DNA of 38,851 nt from NCBI GenBank assembly GCA_041485905.1, contig JBGPKK010000029.1:1-38851 (forward strand), written 5' to 3'. This DNA comes from JAHFUI01 sp041485905. Lineage in GTDB: Bacteria > Acidobacteriota > Vicinamibacteria > Vicinamibacterales > CAVVIG01. Under the pieces are notes generated by a model, which was given only the letters and a program-made list of their open reading frames with translations, had not been told where the DNA came from and made no database searches. Positions 16,551 through 24,964 of the stretch are shown piece by piece. Position 1 is the stretch's first letter; each line of letters opens with the position of its first letter. The position numbers were made by a program, and so were the translations under genes.

Positions 16551-17177
16551 ATGCGCATTGTCCGAGGCCGTCAAGCGGCCCATCGTCGGGAGGCCACGTT
16601 CGAGGCTGACGCCCTGGCGCACCTCGACGGGCTGTATCGGACCGCCCTCAGGCTGACGCGCGTGCCGGCCGACGCGGAAGACGTGGTGCAGGAAACCTAT
16701 CTGAAGGCCTTTCGCGCGGCGGACCGCTTCGAACGGGGCACGAATCTGAAGGCCTGGCTGTTTACCATCCTTCACAACACCGTGCGCAACCGCGTGCGCG
16801 ATCGCGCCCGCGCGATCGTGACGGCCGACAGCGACGCCGTGGATCGCGCGGCCGACGCGCCGCCCGATGCCGCGGGGGGCCGTGTCGTGGATACGCCGGA
16901 GACGCGCCTGGTGCGCGAGACGCTCGATCCCGATCTCAAGGCGGCGATCGACGCGATGCCCCACGCGTTCCGCCAGGCCGTGTGGTTACGGGACGTGGAA
17001 GAGTTTTCGTACGCCGAAATCGCCGACATGCTGGCGGTCCCGATCGGCACGGTGATGTCGCGCATCTCGCGCGGCCGCCGGATCCTGTTCGAGCGATTGA
17101 CAGCGGTGGGGATGGGACCCCGCCCCCGACGCGATGATCTCGATGCGCCGTCCGTCGCGGTCAGCGCCAAGTCATAG
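16551..17177 (+). CDS. ECF-type RNA polymerase sigma factor
   Basis: A 208-residue sigma-70 family factor. Region 2 is seen in LDGLYRTALRLTRVPADAEDVVQETYLKAFRAADRF with the conserved AEDVVQETYLKAF; region 4 in FRQAVWLRDVEEFSYAEIADMLAVPIGTVMSRISRGRR, a helix-turn-helix for -35 binding. The linker (about 95-125) is longer than usual and rich in Asp/Ala. ATG 16551 gives a natural start, with 203 bases to the divergent peptidase gene. The next gene, 13 bases on, is its membrane anti-sigma factor. Confidence 0.93.
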   Translation: MRIVRGRQAAHRREATFEADALAHLDGLYRTALRLTRVPADAEDVVQETYLKAFRAADRFERGTNLKAWLFTILHNTVRNRVRDRARAIVTADSDAVDRAADAPPDAAGGRVVDTPETRLVRETLDPDLKAAIDAMPHAFRQAVWLRDVEEFSYAEIADMLAVPIGTVMSRISRGRRILFERLTAVGMGPRPRRDDLDAPSVAVSAKS

Positions 17178-17190
17178 CAGTGAGCACACC

Positions 17191-17958
17191 ATGACCGATT
17201 GCCAACAGATTGATCCACTCGTCACGCCGTACATCGACGGCGACATCGGCGCGGGGGACCGCGACCTCGTCGATCGGCATCTGCGCGAGTGCCTGCCCTG
17301 CCGCGGCCGCGTCAACGCCGAACAGGCGATCCACGCGCTGCTGCACGCCAGACGTTCGGCGCTCGCCGATGCCGGCGCGCCGCCGGCGCTGCGCGTCCGG
17401 TGTGCGTCGCTCGGCCGCGAGGCTCCGGCCGCGCCGCCCCACGCGTTCGCGTCGTGGCGGTCGCGCGCGACCAGCGCGCTGCTGGCCGCCAGCCTGGTGC
17501 TGATCGTCGGCGGGGCGTTCGTGTACGAGGCGACGGAGCGGTCAACGCGGGTGATGGCCGCCGAGCTCACCGCGGACCACATGAAGTGCTTCCACGTGAT
17601 CAACAACGTGCTCGGCACCCATCAAGACGCCCCGGCGGTCGAGAGCTCGATGGCGTCCGCCTTCGACTGGCCCCTGCGGCTGCCCGAGCACGCCGAGCGC
17701 GCCGATCTCGAACTGGTCGGCGCGCGGCCGTGTCTGTACGGCGAAGGGAAGATCGCCCACATCATGTACACGCACCACGGCATTCCTGTGTCGATCTTCA
17801 TGCTGCCCAAGAGCGCGCGTGCCGGAGAGCTCGTCGAAGTGATGGGGCATCAGGCGGCGATCTGGTCGATCGGCAACCGGACGTTCGTCCTGATCGCGCG
17901 CGAACCTCGCGCCGAGGTCGAGCGCCTCACCGCCTTCGTGCACAGCGAGCTGCGGTGA
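17191..17958 (+). CDS. Membrane anti-sigma factor with ZAS zinc motif
   Basis: A 255-residue protein that should hold the upstream ECF sigma. The N-terminal zinc-finger anti-sigma motif is complete: Cys4, then His30-x3-Cys34-x2-Cys37 (VDRHLRECLPC). One membrane helix (about 94-111) leads to a periplasmic domain with Cys133 (DHMKCFH), Cys181 (RPCLYGEG) and several His (190, 195, 196). Those residues might sense redox state or a metal, but this is inference. Start ATG 17191 follows AGCAGTGAGCAC, a weak ribosome site. The gene ends shortly before a strong terminator. Confidence 0.88.
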   Translation: MTDCQQIDPLVTPYIDGDIGAGDRDLVDRHLRECLPCRGRVNAEQAIHALLHARRSALADAGAPPALRVRCASLGREAPAAPPHAFASWRSRATSALLAASLVLIVGGAFVYEATERSTRVMAAELTADHMKCFHVINNVLGTHQDAPAVESSMASAFDWPLRLPEHAERADLELVGARPCLYGEGKIAHIMYTHHGIPVSIFMLPKSARAGELVEVMGHQAAIWSIGNRTFVLIAREPRAEVERLTAFVHSELR

Positions 17959-17983
17959 TCCCGGCGATCTAAGATAAGCGCAG

Positions 17984-18010
17984 GGCGGGCCTGACGAGGC
18001 CCGCCATTTC
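17984..18010 (+). terminator. Rho-independent-like terminator after the sigma/anti-sigma pair
   Basis: GGCGGGCCT and AGGCCCGCC form a perfect nine-base stem around the loop GACG, followed by ATTTCT. The U run is short, as is usual in GC-rich genomes. It separates the anti-sigma gene from the TlpA-like gene. Confidence 0.75.
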
Positions 18011-18024
18011 TGAGGGAACACGCT

Positions 18025-18609
18025 ATGCGAGCTCGATGGATCATCGCCGCGGTGGCTGCACTGGCGCTCGCGACGTTAACGCTGGCGGTTCCGCTGCCGT
18101 GGCCGTGGGCTTCGCGTCCCGCCGGCATCGCCGATCGGATTGCGTGTCCGGTCAACGCGAAGCCGGCCAATCTGAACTTCACGATGAAGGACATGAGCGG
18201 GCAAAGCGTGAAGCTGGCCGACTACAAGGGCAAGGTGATCCTGCTCGACTTCTGGGCCACCTGGTGTGGGCCGTGCAAGTTCGAGATTCCCGGGTTCGTC
18301 CAGCTGCAGGAGAAATACGGCCGGGACGGGCTGCAGGTGATCGGCATCTCGGTGGACGACACGGTCGAGAAGCTGCGGCCCTACGTCAACGAATACAAGA
18401 TGAACTATCCGGTGCTGCAGGGCCTCGGGCACGACGACGTGCAGGAGGCGTACGGGCCGATGTGGGGCATTCCCACCAGCATTGTCATCTCGCGCGACGG
18501 CAAGATCTGCGCGAAGCACACGGGCCTGCCGCCGACGGAATCGGGGGACGGTTCGCTGGAAGATCGGGTCAGGGACCAGTTCGAGCACCAGATCAAGGCG
18601 CTTTTGTAG
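18025..18609 (+). CDS. TlpA/ResA-like membrane-anchored thioredoxin
   Basis: A 194-residue envelope thioredoxin. A membrane anchor or signal (about 5-25) is followed by an AhpC/TSA-Redoxin-type fold. The active site is FWATWCGPCKFE (Cys81, Cys84) and the cis-Pro loop is WGIPTSIVI. It would reduce or oxidise disulfides outside the cytoplasm, for example in cytochrome c maturation. GAGGG lies upstream of ATG 18025. Its position after an ECF/anti-sigma pair whose sensor domain has cysteines hints at an envelope redox response, but a terminator lies between. Confidence 0.92.
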   Translation: MRARWIIAAVAALALATLTLAVPLPWPWASRPAGIADRIACPVNAKPANLNFTMKDMSGQSVKLADYKGKVILLDFWATWCGPCKFEIPGFVQLQEKYGRDGLQVIGISVDDTVEKLRPYVNEYKMNYPVLQGLGHDDVQEAYGPMWGIPTSIVISRDGKICAKHTGLPPTESGDGSLEDRVRDQFEHQIKALL

Positions 18610-18634
18610 CGCGGCTGGCTCGCGGGCCGCGTGG

Positions 18635-18640
18635 TATGAT
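18635..18640 (+). promoter_or_regulatory. Possible -10 element (TATGAT), near-leaderless start
   Basis: TATGAT ends nine bases before ATG 18650, which would make the transcript begin close to the start codon. I see no convincing -35 box. Weak evidence on its own; a similar arrangement is seen at 24951, 27275 and 34398. Confidence 0.25.
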
Positions 18641-18649
18641 GAACATCGA

Positions 18650-18874
18650 ATGTTGAAGGGATTTACGCACGCGCGGCTCGCCTGTGGCTGCCGCATTGCG
18701 TTCCGCGACGGCGTCGAGGGCAGCCCGGTGACCGTCGTGGTCGATGAGAAGTCTCCGGCGTGCACGCTGTCGCTGCACGTGCGCCATCTGCCGCTGTTCG
18801 ATTACCGCGAAGCGCTGCGTCCCTCGACGCGGCTCGGCCCGCCTGAGGAAGAAGAGTTCGAAGAAGAGGGCTAA
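18650..18874 (+). CDS. Small uncharacterised protein (74 aa)
   Basis: Not recognised. Seventy-four residues: a compact region with two cysteines in LACGCRIAF, an alternating beta-like stretch SPVTVVVDEKSPACTLSLHV, then LPLFDYREALRPSTRLGP and a very acidic tail EEEEFEEEG. No signal peptide. It lies between the TlpA-like gene and the efflux adaptor. Coding is supported by clean codon use and a start that fits the spacing, not by a known family. Confidence 0.55.
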   Translation: MLKGFTHARLACGCRIAFRDGVEGSPVTVVVDEKSPACTLSLHVRHLPLFDYREALRPSTRLGPPEEEEFEEEG

Positions 18875-18891
18875 AGGTTTTTTCGTCTTCA

Positions 18892-20178
18892 GTGACAATT
18901 CAAGCAGACGATCTGGCGACGTTGCGCATCGATCGCGACGTCGCGCGGCGACGGCCGTGGCTGCCATGGCTGCTGCTGCTGGTGCTCGCCGCCGGCGCGG
19001 CCCTGGTGTATCCATCGGCGCGCGCGTGGGTTGACGAGCGGCGCGCGCCGGAGGTCGACGTCGCGCGCGCCACCGAGATCGCGCGGGCGGCCTCGGGCCG
19101 GGCCGACCGGCGTCCCGTGCTCGTCGCCACCGGATATGTCGTCGCGCGCCACAGCAGCGACGTGGGCGTGAAGGTCGGCGGCCGCCTCGCCGCGCTCGGC
19201 GTCGAGGAAGGCTCGCGTGTGCGCAAGGGACAGATCATCGCGCAGATCGAACACGCCGACATCGACGCGCAGCTCGAAGCCGCGCGCCGCGCCGTGGCGG
19301 AATCGGAGGCCCAGCGCGCGCAGGCGGTCGCGGTCCGCGACGAGGACGTGCGCGGCCTCGAGCGGCAGCGCGCCCTCATCAAGGACGGCATCACCACCAA
19401 TGCAGCGCTGACCGGCGCCGACGCGGCCGCGCAGGTGTCCGAGGCGCGCGTGACGTCGGCCGAGGCGGCGATTGCGAGCGCGAGGGCTCGCGTGCGCGTG
19501 ATCGAGGAGGCGCTCGAGAACACGAACGTCCGCGCGCCCTTCGACGGATCGGTCATCAGGAAGCGCGCGGAAGTCGGCGAAACCGTGTCGCCGTTCGGCG
19601 TGGCGGGGCAGGCGACGCGTGAGGGCGGCGCGATTGCCACCATCGCCAACCTGGGCGAGCTCGAGGTGCAGACCGAGGTGAGCGAGAACAGCGTCGCGAA
19701 GCTCGATGCCAGCATGCCGGCCGAGGTCACCCTGCAGGCGTATCCGGATGTCACATACAAAGGACGACTGCGCCAGATTTTTCCGTCGGCCGACCGCGCG
19801 AAAGCGATCGTCGAGGTGCGCGTGAGCATTCTCGATGCGGATGTGCATGTGAAGCCCGAGATGACGGCGAGCGTCACGTTCCAGGAAGCCGCCAGCGCCG
19901 CGCCCCGTGCGGGAACGTCAACGATTCCAGGGACCCCAGCGGCGCCGGCCGCGCCGATCGTTCTCGTCCCGAAACGTGCGGTCACCGGGCAGGGCGCCGA
20001 CGCTATCGTGTGGGTCGTCAACAATGGAACGGCGTCCCGGCGGCCGGTGGTTCCGGGTCCCGATCGGATCGATCTGGTGGAAGTGCGAAGCGGGCTGGTG
20101 CCCGGCGAGACGGTGATTCTCAATGCGCCGGCAGGCTTGACGGACCGCGCGCGCGTCCGGATCAAGACGGGCAGTTAA
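18892..20178 (+). CDS. HlyD/MacA-type periplasmic adaptor of an ABC exporter
   Basis: Membrane-fusion protein of 428 residues. Short cytoplasmic N terminus, one TM (about 24-42), then a barrel-sandwich/lipoyl half-motif (VKVGGRLAALGVEEGSRVRKGQIIAQIEHADIDAQ), a coiled-coil hairpin rich in Ala/Glu (about 120-205), the second lipoyl half (VRAPFDGSVIRKRAEVGETV) and beta-barrel domains. It would link the inner-membrane transporter below to an outer-membrane channel. The start is GTG 18892, with no clear ribosome site. The stop is two bases from the ATPase gene, so adaptor, ATPase and permeases form one operon. Confidence 0.92.
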   Translation: MTIQADDLATLRIDRDVARRRPWLPWLLLLVLAAGAALVYPSARAWVDERRAPEVDVARATEIARAASGRADRRPVLVATGYVVARHSSDVGVKVGGRLAALGVEEGSRVRKGQIIAQIEHADIDAQLEAARRAVAESEAQRAQAVAVRDEDVRGLERQRALIKDGITTNAALTGADAAAQVSEARVTSAEAAIASARARVRVIEEALENTNVRAPFDGSVIRKRAEVGETVSPFGVAGQATREGGAIATIANLGELEVQTEVSENSVAKLDASMPAEVTLQAYPDVTYKGRLRQIFPSADRAKAIVEVRVSILDADVHVKPEMTASVTFQEAASAAPRAGTSTIPGTPAAPAAPIVLVPKRAVTGQGADAIVWVVNNGTASRRPVVPGPDRIDLVEVRSGLVPGETVILNAPAGLTDRARVRIKTGS

Positions 20179-20180
20179 CG

Positions 20181-20864
20181 ATGGCGCTGATTGAGCTCCG
20201 CGACGTCTCGAAATCGTACCACCGGGACGCGCTCGACGTGCCGGTGCTCGAGTCTGTCTCGATCGCCGTGCCCGAAGGCGACTTCCTCGGCCTCATGGGG
20301 CCGTCGGGATCGGGCAAGTCGACGCTGTTGAACCTCCTGGCCGGGATCGATCGCCCGAGCCGCGGCTCGATCCGGATCGGCGACACGGACATCACACGGT
20401 TGTCGGAACGCGCGCTCGCGACGTGGCGCGCGAGGACGATCGGGTTCATCTTTCAGTTCTACAACCTCATTCCGGTGCTGACCGCGTTCGAGAACGTCGA
20501 GCTGCCGCTGCTGCTCACGAGCCTCACCAAGAAACAGCGGCGCGATCACGTCGTGACGGCACTGAACATCGTCGGGCTGACCGATCGCGGGCAGCACTAT
20601 CCCCGCCAGCTCTCGGGCGGACAGGAACAGCGGGTCGCGATTGCCCGCGCCATCGTCACCGATCCGACGGTGCTGCTGGCGGACGAGCCGACCGGCGATC
20701 TCGATGCGAAGTCGGCGAACGAAGTCCTGACGCTGTTGCAGCGGCTCAACCAGGAGTTCAAGAAGACGATTGTGCTGGTCACCCACGATCCACACGCCGC
20801 CGAGCGCACACGGCGCGTGCTGCATCTGGAAAAAGGCACGCTCGTGGAGCAGGCCGTCTCGTGA
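20181..20864 (+). CDS. MacB/LolD-type ABC transporter ATPase
   Basis: A 227-residue ATP-binding subunit. Walker A GPSGSGKST (40-48), Q loop in FQFYNLIP, signature LSGGQEQRVAIARA (144-157, with E where QQ is usual), Walker B VLLADEPTGDLD (164-175) and the H-loop VTHD. Sequence type is that of MacB/LolD/FtsE ATPases working with FtsX-like permeases. The stop overlaps the GTG of the next gene by four bases (GTGA). Confidence 0.96.
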   Translation: MALIELRDVSKSYHRDALDVPVLESVSIAVPEGDFLGLMGPSGSGKSTLLNLLAGIDRPSRGSIRIGDTDITRLSERALATWRARTIGFIFQFYNLIPVLTAFENVELPLLLTSLTKKQRRDHVVTALNIVGLTDRGQHYPRQLSGGQEQRVAIARAIVTDPTVLLADEPTGDLDAKSANEVLTLLQRLNQEFKKTIVLVTHDPHAAERTRRVLHLEKGTLVEQAVS

Positions 20865-22012
20865 AATTCCTCGGTCTGGTCCTCAAGAGCGCACGCCGCA
20901 GCAAGCGGCGGACGGCACTGACCGTGCTCAGCGTCGCGATCGCGGTCTTTCTGTTCGCCTCGCTGCGCGCGGTGCTCGACGGCTTCAACGCGGGCGTCGA
21001 AGGCAGCTCGTCGACGCGCATCGTGACGCAGCGATCGACGTCGCTCTTTTTTGAGATGCCGATCAGCCACGGCGAGGCGATCAAGAGCACGGCGGGCGTG
21101 CAGGACGTTACCTGGGCGAACTGGTTTGGCGGCGTCTATAAGGATCCCCAGAATTTCTTCGCGCAGTATGCGATCGAGCCCGAGAGCTACCTGCGCATGT
21201 ATCCGGAGCTCCTGCTGAGCCCCGACGAGAAGCGAGCGTTCCTCGAGGACCGCACCGGCTGCATCGTCGGCGACGGACTGGCGAGAAACTACGGGTTCAA
21301 GATCGGCGACAAGATCACGCTGCAGGTCGGCATCCCGAACTACGGGACCAGGGACTTCGACTTCACGGTCCGCGGCATTTACAAGTCGGGTGGAGCGCCC
21401 GTTGACAACCAGTCGATGTTCTTCCACTGGAAGTACGCCGACGAGCGGTCCACGCAGAAGGGGCTGGCGGGGTGGTATATCGCGGTGATCGCCAACCCGG
21501 ACCAGGCGGCGCAGGTGGCCGCCGCCATCGATCGGAAGTTCGCGAACTCGCCGTTCGAAACGAAGACCGACACGGAGAGGGCGTTTCAGAGCTCATTCGT
21601 GGGAATGTTCGGGAACATCAACCTCCTGCTCGGGAGCATCGCGCTGGCCGTCGTCATCACGACGCTGTTCGTCGCCGGCAACACGATGGCGATGTCGGTG
21701 CGCGAGCGGACCATGGAGATCGCCGTGATGCGCACGCTCGGCTTCCAGTCGGCGACCATCTTTCTCCTGATCGCCGGCGAAGGGCTGCTGATGGCGCTGG
21801 GCGGCGGCATCGTCGGCGCGCTGCTGGCCTGGCTGCTCGTGAACCCGCGCGTCTTTCCAACCGGCGGCTTCATCCCGGAGATCTCGGTGAACACCACGAA
21901 CGTGGCGATCGGAATCGGGCTGAGCGCCGTCATCGGCATCGTGGCGGGCCTGATACCGGCGACGATGGCCTCGCGGCTCAAAATCGTCGATGCGCTGAGG
22001 CGGGTCGCATGA
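20861..22012 (+). CDS. FtsX/MacB-like ABC permease (first)
   Basis: A 383-residue permease with the MacB topology: one N-terminal helix (about 20-37), a large periplasmic MacB-core-like domain, and three helices near the C terminus (about 260-282, 310-335, 350-370) with the FtsX signature MEIAVMRTLGFQSATIFLLIAGEG. GTG 20861 overlaps the ATPase stop. It should pair with the second permease at 22065, so the transporter is a heterodimer. Substrate unknown; LolCDE- or MacB-type lipid/peptide export is possible. Confidence 0.92.
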   Translation: MKFLGLVLKSARRSKRRTALTVLSVAIAVFLFASLRAVLDGFNAGVEGSSSTRIVTQRSTSLFFEMPISHGEAIKSTAGVQDVTWANWFGGVYKDPQNFFAQYAIEPESYLRMYPELLLSPDEKRAFLEDRTGCIVGDGLARNYGFKIGDKITLQVGIPNYGTRDFDFTVRGIYKSGGAPVDNQSMFFHWKYADERSTQKGLAGWYIAVIANPDQAAQVAAAIDRKFANSPFETKTDTERAFQSSFVGMFGNINLLLGSIALAVVITTLFVAGNTMAMSVRERTMEIAVMRTLGFQSATIFLLIAGEGLLMALGGGIVGALLAWLLVNPRVFPTGGFIPEISVNTTNVAIGIGLSAVIGIVAGLIPATMASRLKIVDALRRVA

Positions 22013-22023
22013 ACTATCTCACC

Positions 22024-22050
22024 GCCGAGGACGCAACGGACGCGGAGGAC
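22024..22050. repeat. Period-9 array (GCCGAGGAC word), single arm
   Basis: Three contiguous nonamers GCCGAGGAC, GCAACGGAC, GCGGAGGAC lie in the 52-base gap between the two permease genes. The leading CTCACCGCCGAGGACGC is nearly the same as the stem of the element at 24153-24204. Confidence 0.8.
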
Positions 22051-22064
22051 TGCGGTTCGACGAC

Positions 22065-23231
22065 ATGGGGTTAATCGCGAGCTACAACCTGCGCTCGATG
22101 GTGGTCCGCAAATGGACGGCCGCCATGACTGCCGGCGGCATCGCGATGGTCGTCGCGGTGTTCGTCATGACGCTGGCGATCGCGCAGGGGTTCCGCTCCA
22201 CGTTGGTGGCGAGCGGATCGCCGCAGAACGCCATCGTGTTGCGCAAGGGCGCCAATGCGGAAAGCCTCAGTGGCGTGGCGAGGGCCGACGTGCCGCTGAT
22301 CGAAAGCCTTCCCCAGGTGGCGCGCACCGCAGACGGCCGGCCGCTGGCTTCTCCGGAGCTCGTCGTCGCCATCGCTCTGCCGCGCCTGACGGACAATCAG
22401 CCCGCCAATGTTCAGGTTCGCGGCGTCGGATCGCGGGCATTCGAGATACGCGACACGTTGAAGGTGGTCGAAGGGCGGCGGTTCACGCCGGGGTCGCGCG
22501 AGATTAACGTCGGCAGGCTGGCTGTCAATCGGTTCAAGGGGCTGACGCTTGGCAGCGATGTGAAATTCGGATCTACCACGTGGAAAGTGGTCGGCATCTT
22601 CACCGCCGACGATGCCTCGTTTGAATCCGAGATTTGGGGCGATATCGATCTGATGGCGCCGGCATTCCAGCGCGGCGGCTATCAGTCGATCACCGTCAAG
22701 CTCGTTGATCCGACGACGTTCGATTCGTTCAAGGCCGCCGTCGAGGGCGACCCGCGCCTCTATCTCCAACCGCAGCGTGAGCGGGACTATTACTTCGCGC
22801 AGTCGGTCGCGATGACGACCCTCATCCGTGTCTTCGGGTCGTTCGTGACGCTGATCCTGGCGATTGGCGCCGTCTTCGGCGCGATGAACACGATGTACGC
22901 CGCGGTCGCATATCGCACGCGCGAGATCGGCACGCTGCGGGCACTCGGTTTCTCGCGATCGCGGATCGTGACGGCGTTCATCGCCGAGTCCACCATGCTC
23001 GCTATCGCCGGCGGAGTCATCGGCTGCGCGCTGGCGCTGCCGGTGCACGGCCTCTCGACCGGCACGACGAATTTTTCCAGCTTCAGCGAAGTCGCATTCA
23101 AATTCCGCATCACGCCCTTGCTGCTCGTCGAAGGCCTCGCCTTCGCCGCGCTGATGGGTGCGGCTGGAGGCCTGCTGCCGGCCCTCCGCGCCGCCCGTAT
23201 TCCGGTAGCGCGCGCCCTCAGGGAGATTTGA
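22065..23231 (+). CDS. FtsX/MacB-like ABC permease (second)
   Basis: A 388-residue permease, partner of the one before: N-terminal helix (about 17-40), periplasmic domain with QVRGVGSRAFEIRDTLKVVEGRRFTPGSREINVG, and C-terminal helices with the FtsX signature REIGTLRALGFSRSRIVTAFIAEST. It differs enough from its neighbour to suggest fixed heterodimer roles. Its stop overlaps the proposed TTG start of the desaturase gene, which ties the desaturase into the operon. Confidence 0.92.
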   Translation: MGLIASYNLRSMVVRKWTAAMTAGGIAMVVAVFVMTLAIAQGFRSTLVASGSPQNAIVLRKGANAESLSGVARADVPLIESLPQVARTADGRPLASPELVVAIALPRLTDNQPANVQVRGVGSRAFEIRDTLKVVEGRRFTPGSREINVGRLAVNRFKGLTLGSDVKFGSTTWKVVGIFTADDASFESEIWGDIDLMAPAFQRGGYQSITVKLVDPTTFDSFKAAVEGDPRLYLQPQRERDYYFAQSVAMTTLIRVFGSFVTLILAIGAVFGAMNTMYAAVAYRTREIGTLRALGFSRSRIVTAFIAESTMLAIAGGVIGCALALPVHGLSTGTTNFSSFSEVAFKFRITPLLLVEGLAFAALMGAAGGLLPALRAARIPVARALREI

Positions 23232-24139
23232 CGTTGTTGCCTAACGCCATACAAATTCTCGTGTTCTGGCTGGTTCAGGTGAGCGCGGTCCTCGCGTTCG
23301 CCGTGCCGTTTCGCTGGGCGTATCTGGGCCTGTGGGCCGCGTCCCATTTCCTGCGCGCGATCGGCCTGACGCTGATTTTCCACCGGTATCTCGCCCATCG
23401 CGCGTTCAAGATGAACCGCGTGGCGCGGTTCGTGTGGTCGTTCATCGGCACGGCGGCGATGCAGAAGGGACCGCTCTGGTGGGCCGGGCATCACGTCAAC
23501 CATCACCGGTACGCGGATCGCGACGGCGATCCGCACAGTCCATCGATCAGCGGTTTCTACTACGCGCACATCGGGTGGTTTCTCAACGACACCCGTCACG
23601 ATCGGCTGCCGGCGAGCAACCCGGTCATCCGGGATTTCTCGCAGGACGTCGAGCTGGCGTGGCTCGATCGGTTCCATTTCGTGCCGCCGGCGCTGCTGGC
23701 GGTCGCGCTATATCTTGTGGGCGGCCTTCCCTGGGTCGTGTGGGGGTTCTGCGTGCCGACGGTCACGCTCGCGCACGCGACGTTTGCCATCAACACGATC
23801 AATCACATGTTTGGCTCGCGCCGGTTCGAGACGCACGACGCCTCGCGCAACAATGCGTTCACGGCGGTCTTCGCCGCCGGCGAGGGCTGGCACAACAACC
23901 ATCACCGGTACCAGCGCGCCGCGCGCAACGGCTTCTATTGGTGGGAGTTCGATCCGACCTGGTATGTGATCCGCGCGATGGCGGCCGTCGGCCTCGTCTG
24001 GGACGTCCAGCAGGTCCCGCAGCGCATTTACGACGAAGCGCACGCCGTCAGAACCACGCGCGCCGCCCAGATCGTGCCGAGCGTCGTTCACGCCATCCCG
24101 CTCGCCCTGGATCTCGCGCAGGACGCCGAGCAGCTGTAG
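23228..24139 (+). CDS. Delta-9-type acyl-CoA/acyl-lipid desaturase
   Basis: Membrane di-iron fatty acid desaturase of 303 residues. All three histidine boxes are present: HRYLAH (52-57), HHVNHH (88-93) and HNNHH (222-226), with a further His in INHMFG, the arrangement of bacterial stearoyl-CoA desaturases. Hydrophobic helices flank them. It inserts a double bond in fatty acyl chains and adjusts membrane fluidity. The start is unsure: TTG 23228 overlaps the preceding stop, and TTG codons at 23234 and 23237 are alternatives. Being in an exporter operon hints that the exported molecule may be lipid-like, but this is speculation. Confidence 0.93.
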   Translation: MTLLPNAIQILVFWLVQVSAVLAFAVPFRWAYLGLWAASHFLRAIGLTLIFHRYLAHRAFKMNRVARFVWSFIGTAAMQKGPLWWAGHHVNHHRYADRDGDPHSPSISGFYYAHIGWFLNDTRHDRLPASNPVIRDFSQDVELAWLDRFHFVPPALLAVALYLVGGLPWVVWGFCVPTVTLAHATFAINTINHMFGSRRFETHDASRNNAFTAVFAAGEGWHNNHHRYQRAARNGFYWWEFDPTWYVIRAMAAVGLVWDVQQVPQRIYDEAHAVRTTRAAQIVPSVVHAIPLALDLAQDAEQL

Positions 24140-24152
24140 CCAGAGATCCCTG

Positions 24153-24204
24153 ACCGCCGAGGACGCCGAGGCGAAGAGATTACTGACTCGGCGACCTCTG
24201 CGGT
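24153..24204. terminator. Hairpin between convergent genes, period-9 word (CGCCGAGGA)
   Basis: ACCGCCGAGGACGCCGAG (24153-24170) pairs with CTCGGCGACCTCTGCGGT (24187-24204) with two mismatches in 18 pairs and a 16-base loop. It lies after the desaturase stop and before the stop of the converging gene. No U tract; termination is inferred. Confidence 0.6.
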
Positions 24205-24219
24205 GAGACGGCCTGCCCG

Positions 24220-24941
24220 CTACCCGATTCGCATGTCGGCCACGAGCGGCAGATGATCTGAGGCGACCAGTGCGAGACGGGTGCGCGGCAGCGAGACGTC
24301 GAGGATCTCGACGCGGCCGGCGTAGTAGATGTGGTCGAGATGCAGGATAGGAAACAGCCCGGGGTAGGTTCGCCGCCGTGTCAGATACTGGCGTAAGTCC
24401 ACGCTATTGAGCTTATGCTGAGCAGCTTCGTCGTCAGCCCCTGCATCCATTCATTGAAATCGCCGAGGACGAGTTTCGGCCCGCTCACGTGATGATCCGC
24501 GACGAAGGTCGCGAGCCGCCTGGCTTGATGCCGGCGCTCGAGGATCGCCGTTCCCAGGTGCACGTTGTACAGGTGCAGCGTGCAGCCGTCGACCGACACG
24601 TCCACCCGTTGCACCCGGCGGGGCTCGCACGATTTCCACGAGAGATCCTGATCCGAGTGTTGAAGGATGGGGTAGCGGCTCAGCACGACGTTCCCGAACT
24701 GATGACCGCGAAGCAGTCGGGTGGACGCCATGACCCATCCCATCCCGAGCGCGGCGCCCAGTTCTTCCGCGTGGCCGCCGGATGTTGCGCCCGGCCCGAT
24801 GACTTCCTGCAGCGCCACCACGTCGGCATCGATCGCACGGAGCACTGCCGCGATGCGCTCCGGCCGCGTCCGGCCGTCGAGCCCGCGGCAGCGATGGATG
24901 TTGTAGGTGACGATGCGCAGCTTACGGGTGTTCGAGGTCAC
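24220..24941 (-). pseudogene. Endonuclease/exonuclease/phosphatase family protein, frameshifted
   Basis: The first frame encodes the N-terminal two thirds: LRIVTYNIHRCRGLDGR, DVVALQEV, RYPIL, YNVHLGT and LVLGDFNEWMQG, the metal and catalytic motifs of the family. Near 24405-24415 the frame changes; the second frame gives SVDLRQYLTRRRTYPGLFPILHLDHIYYAG and ends in ALVASDHLPLVADMRIG, the conserved C-terminal SDHLP motif. One missing base after LLS would restore one protein of about 240 residues. The start is taken as GTG 24941 before TSNTRKLRIV; an ATG at 25001 would overlap the next gene. Either a real recent mutation or an assembly error. Confidence 0.85.
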
Positions 24942-24950
24942 TGCGGGTAT

Positions 24951-24956
24951 GATAAT
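24951..24956 (+). promoter_or_regulatory. Possible -10 element (GATAAT), near-leaderless start
   Basis: The string TATGATAAT (24948-24956) ends eight bases before ATG 24965, so transcription would start at or next to the start codon. There is no ribosome site in between. No clear -35 box. Confidence 0.35.
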
Positions 24957-24964
24957 TCCTATCG

